From the NCBI RefSeq assembly GCF_902167635.1, contig NZ_CABHMS010000001.1, positions 806,001-870,000 of the forward strand: 64,000 nucleotides of DNA, in the 5' to 3' direction. The number at the start of each line of letters is the position of its first letter. The stretch's first letter is position 1. A program made the position numbers and the translations under genes. Shown one piece after another: positions 8,572 through 16,931 of the stretch. The stretch is from Chitinophaga vietnamensis (GTDB lineage: Bacteria > Bacteroidota > Bacteroidia > Chitinophagales > Chitinophagaceae). The notes below the pieces were generated by a model. That model had not been told where the DNA came from, ran no database searches, and saw only the letters and a program-made list of their open reading frames with translations.

Positions 8572-8645
8572 CGGACCAGACGGGACTCGAACCCGCGACC
8601 TCCGCCGTGACAGGGCGGCATTCTAACCAACTGAACTACTGATCC
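8572..8645 (-). tRNA. tRNA-Asp (GTC), copy 1
   Basis: The 74-nt minus-strand sequence forms a 7-bp acceptor stem (GGATCAG/CTGGTCC), a D arm, an anticodon arm with GTC at 8611-8609 and a T arm with GGTTCGAGTCC. The CCA end is not encoded. The gene is identical in sequence to 41797-41870. Confidence 0.95.
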
Positions 8646-8661
8646 TTCCTGGATGGGGCTG

Positions 8662-8691
8662 CAAATATAGAGATAAAAATGAATTGTCCAA
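8662..8691 (-). promoter_or_regulatory. promoter of tRNA-Asp, copy 1
   Basis: On the minus strand, TTG (8691-8689), 19 nt and TATATTTG (8669-8662) fit the Bacteroidota consensus. The tRNA begins 17 nt after the -7 element. Confidence 0.65.
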
Positions 8692-8741
8692 CCCGCTGGC
8701 TGAATTTTTTCAAGCAGGAGATAGCGTATCTTTATGTTCCC

Positions 8742-9542
8742 ATGAAATATTACACCATACCGCCTCCAGACAAGCTCCGGGAAGTAGTACGATTTTTCTG
8801 GGTGCTGGAAAGCGATGAACCTTATACACATCATGCCATGGCGGATGTGTGCCCCGAGCTGGTTTTTCATTACAAGGGGCAGTTTGACGAATGGCTGCAC
8901 AATGGTCATGTGGCGCCTTCCTTTATCGCTGGCTTGCAGGCGCAATGCACGCACCGGCGGATATTCCACATACAGGAAGGTTTCGGTATCTTTGGCGTAT
9001 ATCTTTATCCACAGGCGATTCCCTTGCTGTTTAACTATGCTGCATCTGAACTCACCAACCAGCAACCGGATTTACTGCAATTACTTGGCCCGGCTGCGGC
9101 GGCATTGGAAGATAAAATGTGGCAGGCCGTCAACACACAACAACGGATAGCGGTTATCACCACTTTCATGGAACAGCGGCTGGCAAAGCATTACAAAGAG
9201 GAGCGGCCCGTGTTCCAGGCGATACGGGATATTATTGAGCAGAATGGATTGATAAAGATCGGTGGACTGGCAGATGGTTATTATTTGTCGGAACGTACGT
9301 TTGAGCGGCAATTCAGTCGCTTTGCAGGAATGAGTCCAAAGCTGTTTTCACGTATTGTTCGTTTTCATGCGGCCATGAATCAGTATGGCAACAAAAACAA
9401 ATCACTCACAGATATTGCCCTGGAAAGCGGCTATTATGATCAGTCGCATTTCATCCATGATTTCACTGCTTTCTCCGGCAGTCATCCACGACATTATTTC
9501 TCTGGTCTTTCCGATGCTACCCGCTGGAAAGATGCTGAATAA
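8742..9542 (+). CDS. AraC family transcriptional regulator
   Basis: The product has 266 residues from the ATG at 8742. The upstream ATG at 8679 is less likely because a TATCTTTA -7-like element (8727-8734) lies between them. The N-terminus (YYTIPPPDKLREVVRFFWVLE) is the DUF6597-type sensing domain found in Bacteroidota AraC proteins. The C-terminus carries two helix-turn-helices: GLADGYYLSERTFERQFSRF, then SLTDIALESGYYDQSHFIHD. A small TPR gene follows after 12 nt and is probably in the same transcript. The ligand is unknown. Confidence 0.88.
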   Translation: MKYYTIPPPDKLREVVRFFWVLESDEPYTHHAMADVCPELVFHYKGQFDEWLHNGHVAPSFIAGLQAQCTHRRIFHIQEGFGIFGVYLYPQAIPLLFNYAASELTNQQPDLLQLLGPAAAALEDKMWQAVNTQQRIAVITTFMEQRLAKHYKEERPVFQAIRDIIEQNGLIKIGGLADGYYLSERTFERQFSRFAGMSPKLFSRIVRFHAAMNQYGNKNKSLTDIALESGYYDQSHFIHDFTAFSGSHPRHYFSGLSDATRWKDAE

Positions 9543-9554
9543 AGAAATTACATC

Positions 9555-9926
9555 ATGGCACGCAAGGCATCTAACAAAAACCTGTTGGAAGAAGCGCATC
9601 AGGCGGAAGCCGACGGTAACCTGAAAGCGGCTGTAACGCTTTACCGACGCGCTTTGCGCATCGATCCCCTTACCGTGGCGGCTTACAACCGCCTCATGAT
9701 CATCTACCGCAAACAGAAAGATTACATCAAAGAGCTTGACATCATCGATGAAGCGATCCATGCCTTGCAATCCCACGAACAACAGCAGCAGAAAGACTGG
9801 ATCCGGCAAAACCGCAAAGCGGCCAGCATCAGTCGTCAGCTGGCGCAAAGCCTTGGCCAGTCATGGGAGGATCCTGTTGTCAGTGGCTGGAAGAAACGAG
9901 CGGAACTTGTCAGAACCAGGATTTAG
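9555..9926 (+). CDS. small TPR-containing protein, 123 aa
   Basis: One to two tetratricopeptide-like helices are visible (LLEEAHQAEADGNLKAAVTL, then RRALRIDPLTVAAYNRL), followed by a Gln-rich charged helix and a basic C-terminus. There is no signal peptide, so the protein is cytoplasmic, probably a protein-protein adaptor. It follows the AraC gene by 12 nt. Its stop codon lies within the AT-rich repeat at 9921. Confidence 0.7.
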   Translation: MARKASNKNLLEEAHQAEADGNLKAAVTLYRRALRIDPLTVAAYNRLMIIYRKQKDYIKELDIIDEAIHALQSHEQQQQKDWIRQNRKAASISRQLAQSLGQSWEDPVVSGWKKRAELVRTRI

Positions 9927-10043
9927 GAATTTACGGATTTAAGAATTTACGGATTTACGGATTTACGGATGTGAGAATTTGTCAACGATAAATTCTCACA
10001 TCCGTAAATCCGTAAATTCTTAAATCCATAAATCCGTAAATCC
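9921..10043. repeat. AT-rich repeat hairpin between convergent genes
   Basis: Units of the form ATTTACGG occur in tandem on the left (9927-9979) and as their reverse complement on the right (about 9990-10043), around a short loop. The whole makes an imperfect hairpin more than 40 bp long. It fills the space between the TPR gene and lpdA and probably ends both transcripts. The 43949-44083 repeat uses the same kind of unit. Confidence 0.8.
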
Positions 10044-10046
10044 TTG

Positions 10047-11450
10047 TCAGATGTTGATTGCTCCTCTTCCCGAAGTGATCAGGAATGCATCTTTCAGCGT
10101 TTCCGAGAAGGTAGGATGGGCATAGGAGATCTTGCCTAACTCTGCATCCGTCAGCTCGAACTCCATGGCGATCACAGCTTCCGCGATGATATCTGCGGCG
10201 CGGGCGCCGATGATATGCACACCAAGTATTTCGCCGTATTTAGGATCAGCCAGTACTTTCACGAATCCGTCGAGGTCATCGGAGGCGCGGGCGCGGGCGC
10301 TGGCCATGAAGGGGAACTTGCCTTTGTTGTAAGGCGTGCCTGCTTCTTTGAGTTGCTCTTCGGTATAGCCTACGCCGGCCACTTCGGGCCAGGTGTATAC
10401 AACGTTGGGGATGCGGATATATTCGATATGATGCGGTTTGCCGTGGATCGTGTCGATGATGGCCACGCCTTCATCTTCGGCTTTGTGGGCCAGCATGGCG
10501 CCGCGGATCACGTCGCCGAGGGCGTAGATATTCGGTTCGTTTGTCCGTAACTGTTGGTCTACCACTACGCGGCCTTTATCGTCGAGCTGCACTTTTGTTT
10601 TTTCGATGCCGAGGCCGGTGGTATAAGGCCGGCGACCCACCGCAACAAGACAGTAGTCGGTAGTGAGCTCCTGTGGCTTGTCAGCGGCATCGGTATAAGT
10701 GACGGTGACATTGTTGCCATTATTTTTGGCGCCGGAAACTTTGCTGCCGGTGAGGATATCGATACCTGATTTCGTGAGTATCTTTTGCAGTTCCTTGCCA
10801 AGCTCTTTATCCATCGTGGGGAGGAGGCTATCGGCATATTCGAGTATCGTTACTTTGGTGCCAATACGGTGATACACAGATGCCATCTCCACACCAATTA
10901 CGCCACCGCCAATGATCACCATCGTTTTAGGTTGCTCTTTGAGCGACAGCGCCTCGGTAGAGGTGATGATGCGTTGTTTGTCGATCGTAATACCCGGCAG
11001 GGTAGCGGGTTTGGAGCCGGTGGCGATGATGAAGTATTTGCTGGTAAGGGTCTGTTCTTCTTTGTCGCTGCGCACGGTGATCTGTGTATTGCTGAGGAAG
11101 GCGCCGGTACCATAGAACACTTCGATCTTGTTTTTTTTCATCAGGTAGTTGAGGCCTTCATTGTTTTGCTTCACTACCTGCCGGTTACGTGCGGTGAGCT
11201 GTGCAAAGTCCACACGGATATTATCGGCCAGGATGCCCTGTTTGGGCGCTTTGTGAAGGAAGAGATGGTAGTTCTCGCTGCTGTCGAGCATGGCCTTGGA
11301 TGGGATACAGCCTACGTTGGTGCAGGTGCCGCCCAGTACGTTATACTTCTCTACGATAGCCGTTTTATAGCCCAGCTGTGCCGCCCTGATGGCCGCTACG
11401 TAGCCGCCCGGGCCCGAGCCGATCACTACGATGTCGAAATTTTTCTCCAT
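10047..11450 (-). CDS. lpdA: dihydrolipoyl dehydrogenase
   Basis: This 467-residue FAD flavoenzyme is the E3 component that reoxidises dihydrolipoamide with NAD+ in the pyruvate and 2-oxoglutarate dehydrogenase complexes. It shows the FAD site GSGPGGYVAA, the redox disulfide Cys43/Cys48 (GGTCTNVGCIPSK), the NAD site IIGGGVIGVEMA, the second FAD motif YALGDVIRGAMLAHKA and the C-terminal HPTFSETLKDA with the catalytic His/Glu. Length is normal. The gene stands alone, with a minus-strand promoter near 11510 and a repeat-type terminator at 9921. Confidence 0.97.
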   Translation of the reverse strand: MEKNFDIVVIGSGPGGYVAAIRAAQLGYKTAIVEKYNVLGGTCTNVGCIPSKAMLDSSENYHLFLHKAPKQGILADNIRVDFAQLTARNRQVVKQNNEGLNYLMKKNKIEVFYGTGAFLSNTQITVRSDKEEQTLTSKYFIIATGSKPATLPGITIDKQRIITSTEALSLKEQPKTMVIIGGGVIGVEMASVYHRIGTKVTILEYADSLLPTMDKELGKELQKILTKSGIDILTGSKVSGAKNNGNNVTVTYTDAADKPQELTTDYCLVAVGRRPYTTGLGIEKTKVQLDDKGRVVVDQQLRTNEPNIYALGDVIRGAMLAHKAEDEGVAIIDTIHGKPHHIEYIRIPNVVYTWPEVAGVGYTEEQLKEAGTPYNKGKFPFMASARARASDDLDGFVKVLADPKYGEILGVHIIGARAADIIAEAVIAMEFELTDAELGKISYAHPTFSETLKDAFLITSGRGAINI

Positions 11451-11509
11451 AACAGTTAATTGAAAGTTGATGACTTACGTAATTTCCTGTTTCCTGTTTG
11501 CGACGGTTA

Positions 11510-11517
11510 CAAATATA
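11510..11517 (-). promoter_or_regulatory. -7 promoter element of lpdA
   Basis: The minus-strand TATATTTG fits TAnnTTTG and lies 60 nt ahead of the lpdA start. The divergent gene at 11558 begins on the other side. Confidence 0.5.
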
Positions 11518-11557
11518 CCGGAAGTCTGGCACAATCTTTTTCCTTATCTTCCACAAC

Positions 11558-12277
11558 ATGGAATATAGAGAAGAACTGAAACTCCTGCGCCAGCAGGTAC
11601 CGGTAGGGATGAAGCACGGGCTGGCATTGCTGCACCGCAGTGGTGGAGATGTTAGCCGTGCACGCTCGTTATTTGAAGAGGAGATGGTCCGGGTAGTGAT
11701 GAAAAAAGCCGGCATTACGGCAGATGCCGCCCGCAGCTATCTGGCCGCCTGCAACTATGATGTGGTGCAGGCTTTCGCTGCTATTGAAGAATCACAGTTT
11801 ACAATGACCGAACGGATATTAAGGAAGACAGAAGACCAGGAAGATGCGATCGGACTGGTGCTCGATCACCTGGAAAAACACCTGCAACTACCAAGAGACC
11901 ATTGGCTGGCGCTGGATACCCTCCAACACCTCGATCCTGTTTTCTATTGCCTGCTCAGTGTGCGCGACTGGCTCGATTACACCGACTGGGAAGGCTTCGA
12001 CTATGCCGTATATTTCTTTACCAATATCATCGTAGAACAGATCGGCAAGGCACTTAACCTGCCGGAAACCGCCTTCGCCATCATGATCGCAAGACGGCGC
12101 AGTGAAGAGATCTTTGAGCAATACCGCAATGAGGGCCTGGAACCATCAGCGATCAGTAAACTGGTAAGCAAAGACGAAGAATTTAATCAATGCCGCAATA
12201 CCTTTAAGGAAGGCCGCCCGCAAGTAATTGCACAGATGTATGGTATGCTGAGGCAGCATATCCACAAGTTCCCCTGA
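11558..12277 (+). CDS. conserved hypothetical protein with UBA-like segment, 239 aa
   Basis: The start is taken at MEYREELKLLRQQ; the ORF opens 20 residues earlier with no support for that extension. The N-terminal third (ARSLFEEEMVRVVMKKAGIT, then AARSYLAACNYDVVQAFAAI) resembles two small UBA/TS-N type helical bundles. The rest is mostly helical, with a WLDYTDWEGFDYAVYFF core. It has no signal peptide or membrane helix. I do not know its function. It is divergent from lpdA, with about 107 bp between the coding regions. Confidence 0.65.
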   Translation: MEYREELKLLRQQVPVGMKHGLALLHRSGGDVSRARSLFEEEMVRVVMKKAGITADAARSYLAACNYDVVQAFAAIEESQFTMTERILRKTEDQEDAIGLVLDHLEKHLQLPRDHWLALDTLQHLDPVFYCLLSVRDWLDYTDWEGFDYAVYFFTNIIVEQIGKALNLPETAFAIMIARRRSEEIFEQYRNEGLEPSAISKLVSKDEEFNQCRNTFKEGRPQVIAQMYGMLRQHIHKFP

Positions 12278-12350
12278 TACCCTTCATTTTGATGAACGGT
12301 CAAAAAAAGGCAATATGTGACGGACTTGTATGCGTGAATAATGTTACCTT

Positions 12351-12440
12351 CTATCGATATTTCGCCCCTGCGGGGCGGGATATTGGTAGAAGATACGCAG
12401 GCTACCAACATATCGCCCCGTAGGGGCGAAATATAGGTAG
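12351..12440. repeat. REPIN-like pair of inverted 39-bp repeats
   Basis: Left arm 12351-12389 and right arm 12402-12440 are imperfect reverse complements, each with its own GC-rich palindrome (CGCCCCTGCGGGGCG and CGCCCCGTAGGGGCG), separated by 12 nt. The organisation is that of two REP-type elements in inverted orientation. It lies between the 239-aa gene and the DUF2911 gene. Confidence 0.75.
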
Positions 12441-12471
12441 CGCTTTTTATTCCTCACCAAAAAAACGCGTA

Positions 12472-13575
12472 ATGAAAAAAACTGTCATTGCCTGTGCAAT
12501 CCTGTTAATGACCACAGCCACCCATGCCCAGTTCAACACCTTGCCCAGCGGCGGTAATAAACGCGCCTCCGTTAGTGAAGGCATTGGTATTACACAAGTG
12601 ACCATCAATTATAGTCGCCCCGGCGTCAAGAACAGGGAAGGGCATATCTGGGGAGAAGTGGTCCATAAAGGTTTCGCTGATCTTGGCTTCGGTACCTCCA
12701 AGGCAGCTCCCTGGCGGGCTGGCGCCAACGAAAACACGATCATCACTTTTTCTACCGATGTGAAGATCGACGGACAGCCGCTGCCCGCCGGCGCCTACGG
12801 CTTCTTTGTGGCCTATGGCCCCGATGAAAGTACGCTCATCTTCTCCAAAAATACCAGCTCCTGGGGCAGCTTCTACTACGATCCCAAAGAAGATGCGCTG
12901 CGCATAAATGTAAAACCTGTTGTCGCCGATAAAAGCGTGGAATGGCTCAAATACGAGTTTACCGATCAAACGCCCAACAGCGCTGTGGTGGCGCTGGAAT
13001 GGGAGAAGCTGGTCCTTCCCTTCAAGATAGAGGTAGACGTGGTGAACACGCAGATCGCCTCTTTCCGCAAAGAGCTGCGTGGCAGCGGCGGCTTCATCTG
13101 GCAAACCTGGAACACCGCCGCCAGTTTCTGCGCAGAGCACAATACCAACCTGCAGGAAGCCCTGTTGTGGGCGGATACCGCCACCAGCGTGAGCACCGGC
13201 GGCACGCAGAGCTTCCAGGCATGGAGCACCAAAGCCGCTATCCTCGATAGTCTTGGCAGGGGAGATGAAGCGATGGCCGTCATGAAAAAAGCGCTGCCCT
13301 TCGGCGATGTGAACGAACTGTATTTCTACGCCAGGAACCTTGCACATCTCAAAAAAGGAAAAGAAGCCTTCGATATCTTTAAAATGGACTACGACAAACA
13401 CCCCGATGAATTTCTTACCAACGCCGGTATGGCCCGCGGATACTCGGCGCTCGGCGATTACAAGAAAGCGCTGGGCTATGCTCAGAAAGCCCGTGCACAA
13501 GCGCCCGACCTGCCCAACAGAAACCGGCTCGAGAGAATGGTAAAGACCCTCCAGGAAGGAAAAGATATTAACTGA
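12472..13575 (+). CDS. DUF2911 domain protein with C-terminal TPR
   Basis: A 367-residue exported protein. The signal peptide MKKTVIACAILLMTTATHA is followed by the DUF2911 pattern: VTINYSRPGVKNR, then IWGEVV, AAPWRAGANENTIITFS and an LPAGAYGFFV loop. The C-terminal 150 residues are TPR-like repeats (AILDSLGRGDEAMAVMKKAL, EAFDIFKMDYDKHPDE, ALGDYKKALGYAQKA). DUF2911 proteins are common in Bacteroidota and probably periplasmic; their function is not known. The gene is monocistronic, with a terminator at 13581. Confidence 0.88.
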   Translation: MKKTVIACAILLMTTATHAQFNTLPSGGNKRASVSEGIGITQVTINYSRPGVKNREGHIWGEVVHKGFADLGFGTSKAAPWRAGANENTIITFSTDVKIDGQPLPAGAYGFFVAYGPDESTLIFSKNTSSWGSFYYDPKEDALRINVKPVVADKSVEWLKYEFTDQTPNSAVVALEWEKLVLPFKIEVDVVNTQIASFRKELRGSGGFIWQTWNTAASFCAEHNTNLQEALLWADTATSVSTGGTQSFQAWSTKAAILDSLGRGDEAMAVMKKALPFGDVNELYFYARNLAHLKKGKEAFDIFKMDYDKHPDEFLTNAGMARGYSALGDYKKALGYAQKARAQAPDLPNRNRLERMVKTLQEGKDIN

Positions 13576-13580
13576 CGATC

Positions 13581-13603
13581 AAACCCGCGCCCGCCGCGGG
13601 TTT
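13581..13603 (+). terminator. AAACCCGCG-type hairpin terminator
   Basis: AAACCCGCG/CGCGGGTTT makes a 9-bp stem with a 5-nt loop, 6 nt after the DUF2911 stop. The same stem recurs at 8536, 15107 and 41760. Confidence 0.7.
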
Positions 13604-13712
13604 GACGTTTTATAAAGATACCCGCGTAAAACGCCGGAGAGATACGTGTATAACGGAGATGGTTATACGTAAAAGATCAATTCCCTGCTGCTAAACCAGC
13701 GCAGTCATTAAA

Positions 13713-13730
13713 ATACCCAAGCTTGGGTAT
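13713..13730. promoter_or_regulatory. 18-bp palindrome, candidate operator
   Basis: ATACCCAAGCTTGGGTAT is a perfect palindrome 147 bp upstream of the metallopeptidase start, in a region (13604-13876) otherwise without genes. Its size and symmetry suit a dimeric repressor or activator. No regulator gene lies next to it. Confidence 0.45.
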
Positions 13731-13876
13731 AGTTGCAATGATTGTTTTTGCGTAACTTGATATCGATCATAGAAGACCCGGTTTCGTTGAAAGCCCTTTG
13801 GAACCAATTTAATTGTTACACACGACCCTTTTTTTGCATTACCTCAATTGATAACCCAAAACCAAAACCTTGTAGC

Positions 13877-15094
13877 ATGAAAATTCTATTTCGTTACCTG
13901 CCTTTGCTGCTATTGGCATTGCTGTTCTCTTGTTCAAAAAGTAGCGAAGAACCCGCCAAAGCCGGCAAGGACATTATCGCCAAACTGAAAGCCGCCGGCT
14001 TCGACACCAGCGAAGGCGTACGCCCTTATAAAGATGGTTACCTGGTGGAATACGACATCTTCCTCACCGAAAAACAGATTGATGATTTAGCTGCCGCTAA
14101 AGACAACAAGAAACCCAAAGTAGAACATTACCGCACCAATAATCTCGTTGCAGGCACTAACAGGGTGATCAAAGTATTTATGGATGGAGGTTTCGATACC
14201 TATCTTCAAAATGCTTTTGATGTGGCGCTGGCGCGATACAATGCACAGCACCTGGGTCTCTCTTTCCAACGCAACGGCACTGCTGCTGGTGCCGATATCA
14301 GCATCATCTCCTTTTATGAAGTAAGCAATGTACTGGGCTATAGCGCAGGGTTTCCCAGTGGCGGCAACCCGGCCAGCCCGATCCGTCTCAATACTTATTA
14401 CTATAATGGCGGTGCGCAACGCGCCGATGCCGCTACCGTGATTGCGCATGAAATAGGCCATGCGATTGGCTTCCGCCATACAGATTATATGAACAGGGCC
14501 TTCAGCTGCGGCGCCGGCGGCAATGAAGGCGATGCAGGCGTAGGCGCCAATCCTATCCTCGGCACGCCTACCGATCCTTCCCCCGGATCCTGGATGCTGG
14601 CCTGTTCCAGCAATACCGACCGCCCTTTTACTTTCTACGACCGTATCGCTTTGGTGACCACTTATCCTGGCACCTATCCCGGTGATGCGGCGCCCATCGG
14701 TAAAACCATCTCCCTGAAAGCGGTGGCCAATGGCAAGTTCGTATGTGCTGATAATACCGGCACCTCGCCTTTGATCGCTAACCGCGATGCCGTAGGCCTA
14801 TGGGAAAAATATGTAGTAATCGATGCGGGCAATGGCCTGATCTCATTACAGGCCGTGGTGAATAGCAGCTACGTATGTGCCGAAAGCGCCGGCGCATCGC
14901 CCCTGATCGCCAATCGCAATGCGATAGGGCTCTGGGAGCGCTTCCGCTGGATCAACAACGGCGACGGTACCATCAGCTTGCAATCATTTGTTAACAATAG
15001 TTATGTGTGCGCAGACAATGCAGGGGCAAATCCTTTGGTAGCCAATAGGGAGGCAATAGGAGTTTGGGAACGATTCTATTGGCAGGAGCAATAA
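13877..15094 (+). CDS. M57-type (HEIGH) metallopeptidase lipoprotein with C-terminal repeats
   Basis: The start is at 13877 because it gives a lipoprotein signal (MKILFRYLPLLLLALLFSC). The catalytic domain carries HEIGHAIGFRH, with zinc ligands His191, His195 and His201 and the base Glu192. This is the HExxHxxGxxH metzincin-like pattern of the dual-action HEIGH (M57) family. From about residue 277 to the end three repeats of about 42 residues follow, each containing SLxAVxNxxxVCA, then PLxANRxAxGxWExF; these look like a beta-trefoil or fascin-like binding module. The protein probably acts at the cell surface or in the periplasm on an unknown substrate. Confidence 0.85.
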   Translation: MKILFRYLPLLLLALLFSCSKSSEEPAKAGKDIIAKLKAAGFDTSEGVRPYKDGYLVEYDIFLTEKQIDDLAAAKDNKKPKVEHYRTNNLVAGTNRVIKVFMDGGFDTYLQNAFDVALARYNAQHLGLSFQRNGTAAGADISIISFYEVSNVLGYSAGFPSGGNPASPIRLNTYYYNGGAQRADAATVIAHEIGHAIGFRHTDYMNRAFSCGAGGNEGDAGVGANPILGTPTDPSPGSWMLACSSNTDRPFTFYDRIALVTTYPGTYPGDAAPIGKTISLKAVANGKFVCADNTGTSPLIANRDAVGLWEKYVVIDAGNGLISLQAVVNSSYVCAESAGASPLIANRNAIGLWERFRWINNGDGTISLQSFVNNSYVCADNAGANPLVANREAIGVWERFYWQEQ

Positions 15095-15106
15095 CAAGTC
15101 GAGAAG

Positions 15107-15133
15107 AAACCCGCGCTGGCCGCGGGTTTTTTT
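15107..15133 (+). terminator. AAACCCGCG-type hairpin terminator
   Basis: A 9-bp stem 15107-15115/15121-15129 with a 5-nt loop is followed by a run of T. It separates the metallopeptidase from the convergent xylanase gene. Confidence 0.85.
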
Positions 15134-15140
15134 AGGTCCG

Positions 15141-16214
15141 TTATTTCACTGCGCTGATAATAGCATAATAAGCAAGCTTTCGGTGATAGTACTTGTCAAA
15201 AGGTAAAGGCCAGTCCGGGAAGCCGCCCAGGAACGACGGGATCCATGAATCAGCATCTCCTACATTCCAGGTGGTAATGCCGAATTGTTGCGCAACAGGT
15301 ACCACGGTATGATACGTTTTAACCACTGTGTTATACTTTGTAGCTTGTTGCTGCGCCATCTCGGATGTAAAGGCGAGACCGGCCACCTTCGCATTATTGA
15401 GCCTTATATCCAGTTCTGAAAGATGTACTTTTAACCCGGTGGCGGCCGCAGCACTGATGGCGTCGTTGATAGCAGCGTCAGACTGTGTAAGGGTGATATG
15501 AAACTGCAAGCCAAGCCCGTCAATGCGAATGCCTCTTTGCCTGAAATCAGCCACCATATTGACAATGGCCCTGCGCTTTACAGGACTGTATTCCTGGCCA
15601 TAGTCGTTGTAGAACAGCAGTGCATCGGGATCGGCCTCATGTGCATACTGAAAGGCACGGGCGATATAATCATCTCCCAATTTTTGCTGCCAGATGGATT
15701 TGCGCAATGTGCCATCATCCATGAATGCCTCATTCACCACATCCCAGGAGCTTACTTTACCCTTGAAGTGTGACACTACCGTTTGTATATGCGTCTTCAT
15801 AATATTTTCGAGCGTAGCAGAATCGCCGGTATAATTGGCTATCCAGTCTGGCAGCGCTGAGTGCCAGATAAGCGTATGCCCGTGGATACGTTTTGCTCCG
15901 TTGACTTGCGCAAAATTTACCAGGTAATCGGCATCCGCCCACGTGTAGCTGTTTTCAGCAGGATGCAGGGCTTTGAATTTCATCACATTCTCCGCGGTTA
16001 AACTACTATACTCATGTATCACCACATTGGTATACGCAGGATTGTTTTGTAACAAATTTATATTTACCGATGCGCCGAATTTGAACGGCATCATTTTCTG
16101 CAGACTGGTATCAGATGCCGGAACAGCGTTGTTGCCCTCATGGCTGCCTGATTTCTTGCAAGAGGCATTTACATTCAATAATATGATCGCGATGATTAAT
16201 GCGAAAGATTTCAT
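15141..16214 (-). CDS. endo-1,4-beta-xylanase, GH10
   Basis: A 357-residue lipoprotein: the signal peptide ends in the lipobox NASC and a Lys/Ser-rich tether follows. The GH10 barrel shows HGHTLIWHSALPDWI, the acid/base Glu in WDVVNEAFMDDG, FYNDYGQE and the nucleophile Glu in HLSELDIR, ending with TTWNVGDADSW. It cleaves internal bonds of xylan at the cell surface or in the periplasm. It stands alone: no xylan-specific transporter or regulator is nearby. The spacing to the next leftward gene upstream is 30 nt, so co-transcription with the Crp/Fnr gene is possible. Confidence 0.93.
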   Translation of the reverse strand: MKSFALIIAIILLNVNASCKKSGSHEGNNAVPASDTSLQKMMPFKFGASVNINLLQNNPAYTNVVIHEYSSLTAENVMKFKALHPAENSYTWADADYLVNFAQVNGAKRIHGHTLIWHSALPDWIANYTGDSATLENIMKTHIQTVVSHFKGKVSSWDVVNEAFMDDGTLRKSIWQQKLGDDYIARAFQYAHEADPDALLFYNDYGQEYSPVKRRAIVNMVADFRQRGIRIDGLGLQFHITLTQSDAAINDAISAAAATGLKVHLSELDIRLNNAKVAGLAFTSEMAQQQATKYNTVVKTYHTVVPVAQQFGITTWNVGDADSWIPSFLGGFPDWPLPFDKYYHRKLAYYAIISAVK

Positions 16215-16244
16215 GGACGTTATTTGTAGATTCCGGGAAGATAA

Positions 16245-16931
16245 TTAAAATGAGGCATATGCTTTAAGCCCGGCCTCATTCAATATCCTGATCTCTTTCC
16301 CGGAAAGAAGGATCAGTTGTTCCGCTGCCAGCTCATTCAATACACGGAAGGCGGTTTCATAAGTAGTGCCGATATAAGCGGCGAGATCCTGTTTGCTGAT
16401 AGAAAGATCGATGCTGCCATCTGCACCGCAGCCAAACTGTTGCTGCAGTAGTAGCAAAGCATTGGCTGTACGCCCTTTTACGGGCATATGTGCGAGGTTG
16501 CGCATCTGCCGCTCTGATGTTTGCAGTTCTTGTGCGTAGAATAACATCAGCTGGTAGAGGAGGTCATGATTCACGCGCAAGGAGGCGTTGAAAAAATCCA
16601 GCGCAACAAAGCACACTTTGCTGGGCATCAGCGCAGTGGCGGATACCGGGAAACGCAGGTCGGCGCCCCCGATGCCGCGATGCCCTACGATATCGCCAGG
16701 CCTGGCAAAACGTATGATCAGTTCTTTATCGCCCCAGTGTTTATGCACTTTTACCAGCCCTTCAAATACAAAGTAGATACCCGTTACGGTTTCATCTTCC
16801 CAGAATAAGGTGGCGCCTTTTGGCAGCATAAAATTTTTGCGATGAGTGGCGATGGCGTCTGCCCATTCGGGCAGCGATAATCTGCAGAGCAGGCAGGTTT
16901 GGCCATTACAGCCTTGTTTATCTTTCTTCAT
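16245..16931 (-). CDS. Crp/Fnr family regulator with N-terminal cysteines
   Basis: A 228-residue regulator: a cNMP-binding-type beta roll (about 30-145; GATLFWEDE, IYFVFEGLVKVHK, RPGDIVGHR) and a winged helix-turn-helix (SISKQDLAAYIGTTYETAFR). The N-terminus has Cys8, Cys13 and Cys16 (GCNGQTCLLC) and a further Cys in KVCFVAL, which together recall the Fnr iron-sulfur ligand set. It overlaps the end of cobA by 14 nt and is divergent from nirB, so it is the likely regulator of the nitrate locus, perhaps sensing oxygen or NO. Whether a cluster is bound cannot be seen. Confidence 0.85.
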   Translation of the reverse strand: MKKDKQGCNGQTCLLCRLSLPEWADAIATHRKNFMLPKGATLFWEDETVTGIYFVFEGLVKVHKHWGDKELIIRFARPGDIVGHRGIGGADLRFPVSATALMPSKVCFVALDFFNASLRVNHDLLYQLMLFYAQELQTSERQMRNLAHMPVKGRTANALLLLQQQFGCGADGSIDLSISKQDLAAYIGTTYETAFRVLNELAAEQLILLSGKEIRILNEAGLKAYASF

